NCBI GenBank assembly: GCA_003552485.1
Contig: PUMX01000483.1
Coordinates: forward strand, 1-6,589
From: Candidatus Hydrogenedentota bacterium
Lineage (GTDB): Bacteria > Hydrogenedentota > Hydrogenedentia > Hydrogenedentales > SLHB01
Length of the DNA stretch: 6,589 nucleotides
Direction: 5' to 3'
The number at the start of each line of letters is the position of its first letter. Position 1 is the stretch's first letter. The position numbers and the translations under genes were made by a program. The notes beneath the pieces were generated by a model. That model was not told the DNA's origin. It saw nothing but the letters and a program-made list of their open reading frames with translations, and did not search any database. This document shows, piece by piece, positions 1 through 5,400 of this stretch.

Positions 1-1417
1 AGCCGCCGTATCCGCCTTCAACGCTATGGCCAAGACGCACAACGACCGTATTGCGTGAGGGGATCATGAAACAGCTTTGCCCATACTGTCCCGCAGCCCA
101 AAACATATCGCGGGGCGCCTCGTCGTACTGGCCGCCCGCGTTCAGCCAGAACTGCGCGCCGTAGTTCCGCGCCTCGGACGCGTCGGCGGGCGTGCTCACA
201 AAGTCGGTCCAACCTTCCGGCAAGATGCGCTCGCCCTCGAACACGCCGTCATTGATGTGCAGCATGCCAAAGCGCGCCCAGTCCCGGGCCGTAGCATAGT
301 TGTATCCGGTCATGATGAAATTGCCCCAAGGGTCGCATTCGAGCACGGTGCGCCGCGATCCGATCTTGTCGAAGAGCGCCCTTTGTGGAAAGGCCAGATA
401 CGATTCGCCGAGTTCCCGCGCTTTGTCCCTAATGATCCAGCCGAGACAGAGTGGATCGCAATTCAAATAGCGCCATACGGCGCCCGGCTCGTGCTCGAGC
501 GGACGATTAATGGAAAAATCGAAGACATTCACCGCGCTCGAGTAGACGGCGGTATGGTCATCCTCAGCGGTGAACGCTGTTCCCGCTTCCTCGCTGCCGC
601 GCCCGAATTCGAGGCCGCCCGTCATCTGTAAGAGATGCTTTACCGTGATTGCCGAGCGTGGATCGTCGGGATCCGCATGCCACGCAGGGATGGGCGCCGG
701 CGCTTCCACGTCGATTACGCCGCGTTGCGCGAGCACGCCGATGAGCGCCGAGGTGACGCCTTTGCCCATGGACCACGAGATATGCCGCGAATCCTTGTCG
801 AAGCCGGGGGCGTAGCGTTCCGCTACGATGCTCCCATCATGGATCACGACCAGCGCCCGTGTGCGTTGCGGCGCGTCATGTTGATCGTCGTCGAAAGCGA
901 AATCGAGCATGGCCTCCAATGCCGCGTCATCCGCGCCGCCCGGGATCTCGACCCCGTTGCGATCGCCCATCGGCCAGTCCATGGCTTCGGCGTCCGGCAA
1001 GTCTGGCGACACTTCGACGGGATCAAAGAAAACGTCCTCTTCCCAAAGGGGCAGCACCGTGCAGCCCTGATCGCCCACATAGACGGCTTTGCGCGGCACA
1101 AAATCGCGTACATTCATACGAACGAATTGCTCGGTCTCGTCCACGGTGATTCCGATCTCGTCAATTGGCAACAGGCCGCGACTTGCCGGTTCGAGGTCGT
1201 TCTCGATCACATCGTCGGCGCACCGACCGCATACAAACACGCCCGATGCGAGCAGCTTGGCGTAGATCGCCGTGATGTTGCCCACCTGCTCGCTTTCGAG
1301 TACTTGCGCGGCATCCGTCTCGCGCCACGCGTACGGAACCATCGGCAGCGCCAGGCTTGCGGCGCCCGCCCCGAACACTTTCAGCGCGGCGCGGCGCGTG
1401 AGTTTCTTACTCGTCAT
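1..1417 (-). CDS. Tat-exported serine hydrolase, beta-lactamase / 6-aminohexanoate-dimer-hydrolase-like family (3' end outside window)
   Basis: The minus frame stays open from ATG 1417 to the left edge, giving 472 visible residues without a stop; the C-terminus is missing, probably by a short stretch. The N-terminus reads TRRAALKVFG followed by a small hydrophobic stretch (residues 7-30). This fits a twin-arginine export signal, with Ala in place of the usual Phe. A family-type N-terminal segment follows (about 55-125, including GVFVCGR and a QGCTVLP-like end). The penicillin-binding/class C beta-lactamase fold then runs from about 160 to the end. The nucleophile motif is S216-M-G-K219, the second motif Y317-L-N319, and a late AAGQYGQ (441-447) stands where this family has its Gly-rich third motif. 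Relatives hydrolyse esters, amides or beta-lactams, or act as peptidases; the substrate here is unknown. A GAGGA ribosome site lies 7 bases upstream of the start. An unusual C63-G-R-C66 pair is present. Fold and catalytic motifs are firm; resistance activity should not be assumed. Confidence 0.9.
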   Translation of the reverse strand, partial: MTSKKLTRRAALKVFGAGAASLALPMVPYAWRETDAAQVLESEQVGNITAIYAKLLASGVFVCGRCADDVIENDLEPASRGLLPIDEIGITVDETEQFVRMNVRDFVPRKAVYVGDQGCTVLPLWEEDVFFDPVEVSPDLPDAEAMDWPMGDRNGVEIPGGADDAALEAMLDFAFDDDQHDAPQRTRALVVIHDGSIVAERYAPGFDKDSRHISWSMGKGVTSALIGVLAQRGVIDVEAPAPIPAWHADPDDPRSAITVKHLLQMTGGLEFGRGSEEAGTAFTAEDDHTAVYSSAVNVFDFSINRPLEHEPGAVWRYLNCDPLCLGWIIRDKARELGESYLAFPQRALFDKIGSRRTVLECDPWGNFIMTGYNYATARDWARFGMLHINDGVFEGERILPEGWTDFVSTPADASEARNYGAQFWLNAGGQYDEAPRDMFWAAGQYGQSCFMIPSRNTVVVRLGHSVEGGYGG

Positions 1418-1424
1418 TGGCTTA

Positions 1425-1429
1425 TCCTC
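1425..1429 (-). promoter_or_regulatory. Ribosome binding site of the serine hydrolase
   Basis: The minus strand reads GAGGA, separated by 7 bases from ATG 1417. This good Shine-Dalgarno match at normal spacing fixes the start, together with the Tat signal that begins right after it. Confidence 0.7.
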
Positions 1430-1474
1430 ACTCAGTAGTCAGCTGCTCCCTGAAGCACAAGGCAGAATATCAGG

Positions 1475-1500
1475 AATCCTTTGCTCTCACAAAGAGGATT
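1475..1500 (-). other. Imperfect hairpin in the gap between beta-helix gene and serine hydrolase gene
   Basis: AATCCTTTG (1475-1483) pairs with CAA plus AGGATT (1490-1500) around a 6-base loop, with a 2-base AG bulge: nine pairs in all. It lies in the 221-base gap (1418-1638), which otherwise shows no gene and no promoter that I can defend. On the minus strand no T-run follows, so a classical intrinsic terminator is not supported. It could be a leader structure of the serine hydrolase mRNA, a weak terminator of the beta-helix gene, or chance. Confidence 0.3.
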
Positions 1501-1632
1501 ACGCTCTTGCGCTGGAACGGCAAACGCCGGACGGGGCGGCTCGGCTCAACTGGTGGCGCCTCGAACATCTCGGAAGCAGTGAGACTATTCAGTAACCTGA
1601 CGCACGAGGTGGGCAGTGAGTAGCAGGAGCTC

Positions 1633-1649
1633 TGCGGGCTAATCCCGCA
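1633..1649 (-). other. Small hairpin enclosing the stop codon of the beta-helix gene
   Basis: TGCGGG (1633-1638) and CCCGCA (1644-1649) form a perfect 6-bp stem with a 5-base loop. The TAG stop codon (1639-1641 on the plus strand) sits in the loop. No T-run follows on the minus strand, so this is not a standard terminator. Confidence 0.3.
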
Positions 1650-3288
1650 TCTCGAGCCTGCGCTTTAGTTGATCCTCGTACAGCGACTCGGGCTCGAGTG
1701 CGGCGCCCTGGCCCTCGCCTTCGTAATAGACGCCGTGGTGATCCTCGTCCAGACCGCGCACCCGCGTGCGTGGCCCGCGCGTGCCGATGATGAAGCTGTT
1801 GCCGGACTGGCCCCGCACATCGATCAGGAAATCGCCTTCCCCTTCGCCCAGCGTGTTCCAGAAGACAGACTGATTTGTGGTGATGCCATGAGGCGAGGCG
1901 GTATAGGGGCGCTCGCGCGCGTTGAAGATGGCGCCGTCGAGCAGTTCGAGGTTGTCGAGCAGGTTCGACACGCTCAGGTGCATGTGGAAATCGCTGGTGA
2001 CGCCGTCCGATACGGACCGGTGCACGACATTGCCGTTCGCAAACATGCTCTTGAAGTCATAGACATAGCGCAGTTCCTTTCCATAGCAATGCTGGATAAG
2101 GCAATCGTTGCCGCGCATCACATAGCCGTATCCATTGCCGCCGCCGCCCCGGTATTGCGCATGCCGAAAATCGCAATCGCGCACCGTGACCCCGCGGCAG
2201 TAGTTCATGACCAGCATATTGGACACCAAGTGATGAGGCCCTTCGTTTACCTCGGGCCGGTAGGTGTGTACGCGGCTCACCCAGCCGTTGGTCACGTGGT
2301 TGAAGCTGATGGCGTAGGAGCCGTGTACGTCGTAGGCGGCAGTCCCCTCGTCGCGATAATCCTCGAAGCCCCATGTGTCGCCCGGGTGCTCGCGGTTGCC
2401 AATGGATAGATCTTCGACGCCCACTTCCTCGATATGCGGCGGGACCTGGTACAAGCGGGCCTCGTCGCGGGTCTTTAGGTCGTAACGCAGGGGAATGTCA
2501 ATATCGACGCGATTTGTATCGGCGTCAACGCCGGTCACCTGCCGGTAGAAGGCCACACCCGGCAGACGGCCCGGCCAGTCTTCCACGAGATGCTCCGCGT
2601 GCTCCGCCACGAACGGTTCAGTGACATCGTGCGTGATGACAATCCAATCGCCTTCTTCGAGCCGGGCCGCGTCTTCGACGATGACGTGCTTGTCCGGCGC
2701 GATAGCGTCTTCCGCCAGCGGCGTCTTCGTATCTGGTTTCGGATCGAACCAATTGCCGCCTTCCTCGGGGCGCGCGCGGATGATGGCCTTGCGGCGCATG
2801 TCGGTGGAGTCGTTAAAGAGGAAGGTGGCGTCCGGCCCGTCGCCGCGCAGCACCACACCAGAATGCTGGATACGCAACGCGCTGTCACGATTGCCCCCCG
2901 GCGCGATGCGGTATTCGCCCGCCGGCAGATAAACGACCCCACCTCCGCTCAGTCCAGCTACATCGATAGCGGCCTGAATCGCGGGGGTGCTGTCGGTCTC
3001 GCCCGTGGGATCAGCTTCGTACGGCGGATCAGTCACGTCAAGGAAGATCCCCGGCGGATCGTCTGGAATCGGCCTCTCGCCGCGGTGATAGCCCACATAC
3101 GAGAAATCGTGCAGAAACCGGCCGTCGTCGTCCGTGTAGCCGGGGACCCAGTCTTCGGGGTAATACTGGCTGCGCCACACTTCGTTTTCATCAGCGAAGG
3201 AAGCTTCAAACAGCGGGATTGCCCCGGTAATGAGCAAGCATGTGAGTGTAAGTATGGGTAACGCGCGCCAAGTGTAACGCAATTGCAT
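1639..3288 (-). CDS. Secreted right-handed beta-helix protein, pectate-lyase-3 superfamily
   Basis: This is a complete 549-residue protein. Residues 1-32 form a Sec signal peptide: a basic MQLRYTWR start, a hydrophobic core ALPILTLTCLLITGAI, and a likely cut after SFA. Residues 84-130 match the opening of the pectate-lyase-3 (tailspike-like) beta-helix: DVTDPPYEADPTGETDSTPA, then AIQAAID, GGGVVYLPAGEY and later LRGDG. An inserted segment at about 200-285 (EEGDWIVITHD) comes before the main helix coils. The coils include a Gly-rich YRGGGGNGYGYVMRGNDC (379-396), DFKSMFANGN (411-420) and DFHMHLSVSNLLDN (433-446). The C-terminus carries SLYEDQL, seen in related exported beta-helix proteins. The family holds polysaccharide lyases, hydrolases and non-catalytic proteins, so pectate as substrate is not shown. 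The start is firm: a TGA lies in frame four codons upstream and the signal peptide begins at this ATG, although the GAAAGG site sits unusually close (2 bases). hemL ends 48 bases upstream on the same strand and in the same frame, so co-transcription is plausible. Confidence 0.88.
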   Translation of the reverse strand: MQLRYTWRALPILTLTCLLITGAIPLFEASFADENEVWRSQYYPEDWVPGYTDDDGRFLHDFSYVGYHRGERPIPDDPPGIFLDVTDPPYEADPTGETDSTPAIQAAIDVAGLSGGGVVYLPAGEYRIAPGGNRDSALRIQHSGVVLRGDGPDATFLFNDSTDMRRKAIIRARPEEGGNWFDPKPDTKTPLAEDAIAPDKHVIVEDAARLEEGDWIVITHDVTEPFVAEHAEHLVEDWPGRLPGVAFYRQVTGVDADTNRVDIDIPLRYDLKTRDEARLYQVPPHIEEVGVEDLSIGNREHPGDTWGFEDYRDEGTAAYDVHGSYAISFNHVTNGWVSRVHTYRPEVNEGPHHLVSNMLVMNYCRGVTVRDCDFRHAQYRGGGGNGYGYVMRGNDCLIQHCYGKELRYVYDFKSMFANGNVVHRSVSDGVTSDFHMHLSVSNLLDNLELLDGAIFNARERPYTASPHGITTNQSVFWNTLGEGEGDFLIDVRGQSGNSFIIGTRGPRTRVRGLDEDHHGVYYEGEGQGAALEPESLYEDQLKRRLEMRD

Positions 3289-3336
3289 TTCCTTTCGTCA
3301 ATTCACTGACCAACATTTCATGTCTTGCCGCCGTGT

Positions 3337-4626
3337 TTACCCTGCCGCTTCTTTGAATGCCTCGCGAGCGGCGGTACAAGTGTGGTCAAACACATTATCT
3401 CCATGGGCGGCGCTATAGAACATGGCTTCGAATTGCGCGGGCGCGATGTAGACGCCACGCTGTAACATGCCCCAGAAGAACCGCGCATAGCGGTCCGTAT
3501 CCGATTGCGTGGCGTCGGCGTAATTGTGCACGGGCCCCTCTTGGAAGAAGGCGCAGGCCATGGTTCCCGCCTGTGTCTGATAGATGGGAACGTCCGCTTC
3601 CGCGGCGAGCCGCCCGAGTTCTTCCGTGAGTTGCAGCATGTTCGCCTCGATAGCTTCAAACGCGCCAGGCTGTTCAATGACTTCAATGGTCGCCAGACCC
3701 GCGGCGGTGGCCAAGGGGTTGCCCGACAGCGTGCCAGCCTGATACACGGGGCCTGCGGGCGAGAGTTGGTCCATGATGTCCGCTGGCCCGCCGTAGGCCC
3801 CGATCGGCATACCGCCGCCCACGACCTTGCCGAGGCAGGTGAGGTCGGGCGTGACGCCGTAATGGGCTTGCGCGCCGCCTAAGCTGACGCGAAAGCCCGT
3901 CATCACCTCGTCAAAAATAAGCAGACTGCCGTGCGCTTGGGTGATGCGGCGCAGTTCTTCCAAGTAGCCGTCCTCGGGGGGGATCACGCCCATGTTGCCG
4001 GCCACCGGCTCGACAATAAGGCAAGCGACGTTATCGCCATGCGCCTCGAATACGCTTTTCACCGCTTCGACGTCGTTAAAGGGAATTGTGAGCGTGCATG
4101 AGGCATAGGCTTCGGGCACGCCGGGGCTCGTGGGCGTCCCGAAGGTGGTCAGGCCGCTGCCAGCCTTAACCAGCAACCCATCGGCGTGGCCGTGATAGCA
4201 GCCCTCGACCTTCACGCAGATGTCGCGGCCGGTATGTGCGCGCGCCAAGCGTATGGCGCTCATCGTGGCTTCCGTGCCGCTGTTCACGAGCCGGACTTTC
4301 TCGATGGACGGCACGTGCTCAACCAGCTTCTCGGCCAGTCGTGTCTCGCTTTCCGTGGGAATGCCGAAACTCGCGCCTCGGTTCAGCGCTTCGTGAACCC
4401 GCGCGACGACTTCGGGATGCGCGTGGCCCAGAATCAGCGGTCCCCACGATAGCACGTAATCCACGTACTGGTTCCCGTCGGCGTCAGTGATCCACGCGCC
4501 CTGGCCGGACTCAGCGAAGAAAGGCTCGCCGCCCACCGCCTTGAATGCGCGCACGGGACTGTTCACGCCGCCTGGCAGCGCCTGGTTTGCTGCTTTCCAC
4601 AATGCATTGGATCGAGTGAAGTTCAT
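3337..4626 (-). CDS. hemL: Glutamate-1-semialdehyde 2,1-aminomutase
   Basis: This 429-residue cytoplasmic PLP enzyme has the normal family length (about 425-430). It converts glutamate-1-semialdehyde to 5-aminolevulinate, the second step after glutamyl-tRNA in the C5 route to tetrapyrroles. Family signatures appear in order: ALPGGVNSPVRAF (16-28), VDYVLSWGPLILGHAHP (55-71), NSGTEATMSAIRLAR (115-129, phosphate binding), the YHGH block (144-147), IFDEVMTGFR (237-246, with D239 positioned for the PLP ring nitrogen), LGKVVGGGMPIGAYGG with K267 as the Schiff-base lysine, and GTLSGNPLATAAG (298-310). The glycine-rich K267 block and the SPVRAF start separate it from acetylornithine or GABA aminotransferases. 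A GAGGA site 9 bases upstream supports the ATG. The gene is divergent from the tRNA pair, with about 360 bases between, and is followed by the beta-helix gene after 48 bases. No truncation or missing key residue is visible. Confidence 0.97.
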   Translation of the reverse strand: MNFTRSNALWKAANQALPGGVNSPVRAFKAVGGEPFFAESGQGAWITDADGNQYVDYVLSWGPLILGHAHPEVVARVHEALNRGASFGIPTESETRLAEKLVEHVPSIEKVRLVNSGTEATMSAIRLARAHTGRDICVKVEGCYHGHADGLLVKAGSGLTTFGTPTSPGVPEAYASCTLTIPFNDVEAVKSVFEAHGDNVACLIVEPVAGNMGVIPPEDGYLEELRRITQAHGSLLIFDEVMTGFRVSLGGAQAHYGVTPDLTCLGKVVGGGMPIGAYGGPADIMDQLSPAGPVYQAGTLSGNPLATAAGLATIEVIEQPGAFEAIEANMLQLTEELGRLAAEADVPIYQTQAGTMACAFFQEGPVHNYADATQSDTDRYARFFWGMLQRGVYIAPAQFEAMFYSAAHGDNVFDHTCTAAREAFKEAAG

Positions 4627-4635
4627 TATGCCGCT

Positions 4636-4640
4636 TCCTC
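4636..4640 (-). promoter_or_regulatory. Ribosome binding site of hemL
   Basis: The minus strand reads GAGGA, 9 bases before ATG 4626. Together with the conserved N-terminal family block starting 15 residues in, it fixes this start. Confidence 0.65.
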
Positions 4641-4692
4641 AGTATTGTTAAACCGTATCCGCTGTTTGCTGGTCCTCGCCTACAGCGCGCGC

Positions 4693-4720
4693 CATGACGC
4701 AAGCGCCGCACAGCGTCATG
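4693..4720. repeat. Perfect 8-bp inverted repeat upstream of hemL
   Basis: CATGACGC (4693-4700) and GCGTCATG (4713-4720) are exact reverse complements separated by 12 bases. The element lies 67-94 bases before the hemL start, in the 4627-4987 gap, where hemL promoter or leader elements are expected. It could be an operator for a dimeric regulator or a hairpin in the hemL leader. No regulator family can be named from this sequence. Confidence 0.4.
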
Positions 4721-4823
4721 TTAGCGTAACGAAACCCATGGCCGCGGCGCCACCACGGGATCGAATCGCGCAATTGACGGGAGCTCGGCTATTCTCCCCC
4801 CGTGGGCTGGCGTAACGGAGCTT

Positions 4824-4847
4824 GACGAGCCGAGATTGCGGCTCGTC
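4824..4847. terminator. Perfect 9-bp GC-rich hairpin between hemL and the tRNA promoter
   Basis: GACGAGCCG (4824-4832) pairs perfectly with CGGCTCGTC (4839-4847) around the 6-base loop AGATTG. On the plus strand it is followed by GTTT, a short T-tract. It may stop plus-strand readthrough or insulate the divergent hemL and tRNA units, but no plus-strand gene is visible upstream for it to terminate. The terminator role is inferred; the hairpin itself is seen directly. Confidence 0.4.
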
Positions 4848-4878
4848 GTTTGCGCCGTCTGGCGTCAGTGTAGTGAGG

Positions 4879-4908
4879 TTGACTTTCGTGTCGAGAATAG
4901 GGTAAAGT
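4879..4908 (+). promoter_or_regulatory. Candidate sigma-70-type promoter for the tRNA pair
   Basis: TTGACT (4879-4884, five of six matches to TTGACA) is followed after 18 bases by TAAAGT (4903-4908, four of six to TATAAT). Transcription would start near 4915, leaving a leader of roughly 70 bases before tRNA-Lys. The rest of the 4627-4987 gap shows no convincing protein gene. Confidence 0.5.
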
Positions 4909-4949
4909 TCGAGGCCCACGTAAGGGAAAGCTTGGTGGTGGCGATATTT

Positions 4950-4975
4950 CCCGCCCCAAGCGATTGACTGGCGGG
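4950..4975 (+). other. Short inverted repeat in the tRNA leader
   Basis: CCCGCC (4950-4955) and GGCGGG (4970-4975) could pair across a 14-base loop, 12 bases before the tRNA-Lys 5' end. It may be a leader fold affecting processing, or chance in GC-rich DNA. Confidence 0.25.
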
Positions 4976-4987
4976 TAAACGAACGGC

Positions 4988-5063
4988 GGACGGGTAGCTC
5001 AGCTGGTAGAGCATCGGACTTTTAATCCGGTGGCCGCGGGTTCGAATCCCGCCCCGTTCACCA
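4988..5063 (+). tRNA. tRNA-Lys(UUU)
   Basis: This is a 76-base cloverleaf. The acceptor stem GGACGGG (4988-4994) pairs with CCCGTTC (5053-5059) with one G-U pair. The D arm carries GCTCAGCTGGTAGAGC. The anticodon stem TCGGA/TCCGG encloses loop CTTTTAA with anticodon TTT at 5021-5023. The T arm is GCGGG-TTCGAAT-CCCGC. A73 and a genomically encoded CCA (5061-5063) follow. It decodes AAA and AAG. It is the first gene of a likely two-tRNA transcript, 40 bases ahead of tRNA-Glu. Confidence 0.97.
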
Positions 5064-5103
5064 TTTGTTGCGTCGAGTCGAGATACCGCATCTAATCTTC
5101 GGC

Positions 5104-5181
5104 GTCCCCATCGTCTAGCCTGGCCTAGGACACCGCCCTTTCACGGCGGCGACAGGGGTTCAAATCCCCTTGGGGACGCCA
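5104..5181 (+). tRNA. tRNA-Glu(UUC)
   Basis: This is a 78-base cloverleaf. The acceptor stem GTCCCCA (5104-5110) pairs with TGGGGAC (5171-5177). The anticodon stem CCGCC/GGCGG encloses loop CTTTCAC with anticodon TTC at 5140-5142. The T arm is AGGGG-TTCAAAT-CCCCT, with C56 kept. G73 and an encoded CCA (5179-5181) follow. Besides decoding GAA and GAG, charged tRNA-Glu is the substrate of glutamyl-tRNA reductase, whose product feeds HemL, encoded divergently nearby. Three leader bases (5101-5103, GGC) can pair with G73-C74-C75 and lengthen the acceptor helix in the precursor. A T-rich stretch (AATTTTGTTTCTT) follows at once and may help end transcription. Confidence 0.97.
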
Positions 5182-5268
5182 ATTTTGTTTCTTGCCTGCA
5201 GATCTGCGCCAGCCTTATGCCTCTCTCCTATAACGCGCGGGAGAAAACCAACTGCCAAGCCGCGTGAA

Positions 5269-5335
5269 ACGTGGCTCCGCGGCTCTGTGGGTTGCTGTCC
5301 CGCTGGCGCGCCCGCACAGAGTCGCGGAACCACGT
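5269..5335. terminator. Long imperfect inverted repeat, probable bidirectional terminator or dispersed repeat
   Basis: Arms 5269-5289 and 5315-5335 pair over 21 positions: 19 Watson-Crick, one G-U (5282/5322 on the plus strand) and one mismatch (5275/5329). Two more pairs follow past a bulged G5314. The loop is about 25 bases. The element lies between convergent units: 88 bases after tRNA-Glu on the plus strand and 52 bases after the stop of the propeller gene on the minus strand, where TTT follows the stem. Convergent placement argues for a shared terminator. The length and GC-rich palindromic arms would also fit a REP-like dispersed element. The remainder of 5182-5387 shows no gene. Confidence 0.55.
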
Positions 5336-5377
5336 AATCAGTAGTCATGAGATGGTGGTTGAATATGTCACGCTCGC

Positions 5378-5400
5378 CGAGGCGGTGCTACGGCGCCTCG
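5378..5400 (-). other. 7-bp hairpin enclosing the stop codon of the propeller gene
   Basis: CGAGGCG (5378-5384) and CGCCTCG (5394-5400) are exact reverse complements with a 9-base loop that contains the TAG stop (5388-5390 on the plus strand). No T-run follows on the minus strand. It could add 3'-end stability or be a by-product of GC-rich codons. Confidence 0.3.

Noticed and set aside
77..631. Plus-strand open frame of 184 codons
   Set aside because: It lies wholly opposite the serine hydrolase, whose minus-strand translation carries clear family motifs; the plus translation shows none.
635..1438. Plus-strand open frame of 267 codons
   Set aside because: It is antisense to the N-terminal half of the serine hydrolase and reads as a low-complexity, Arg/His-rich shadow with no recognisable domain.
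1669..2409. Plus-strand open frame of 246 codons, with another at 2590-3261
   Set aside because: Both are antisense to the beta-helix gene, which has a signal peptide and a beta-helix signature; the antisense products have neither.
4753..4805. CCACGGG/CCCGTGG inverted repeat with a 39-base spacer
   Set aside because: Seven-base arms at that distance are expected by chance in GC-rich DNA, and no context supports a function.
4716..4919. Minus-strand open frame of 67 codons between hemL and the tRNAs
   Set aside because: It shows no recognisable domain, no convincing ribosome site, and overlaps the perfect hairpin and the candidate tRNA promoter. A real small gene cannot be fully excluded.
4988..5181. 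tRNA 3' end as an integration (att) site
   Set aside because: No duplicated tRNA 3' segment, integrase gene or composition shift is visible in the window.
5160..5348. Minus-strand open frame of 62 codons
   Set aside because: It runs through the long inverted repeat into tRNA-Glu and has no domain features.
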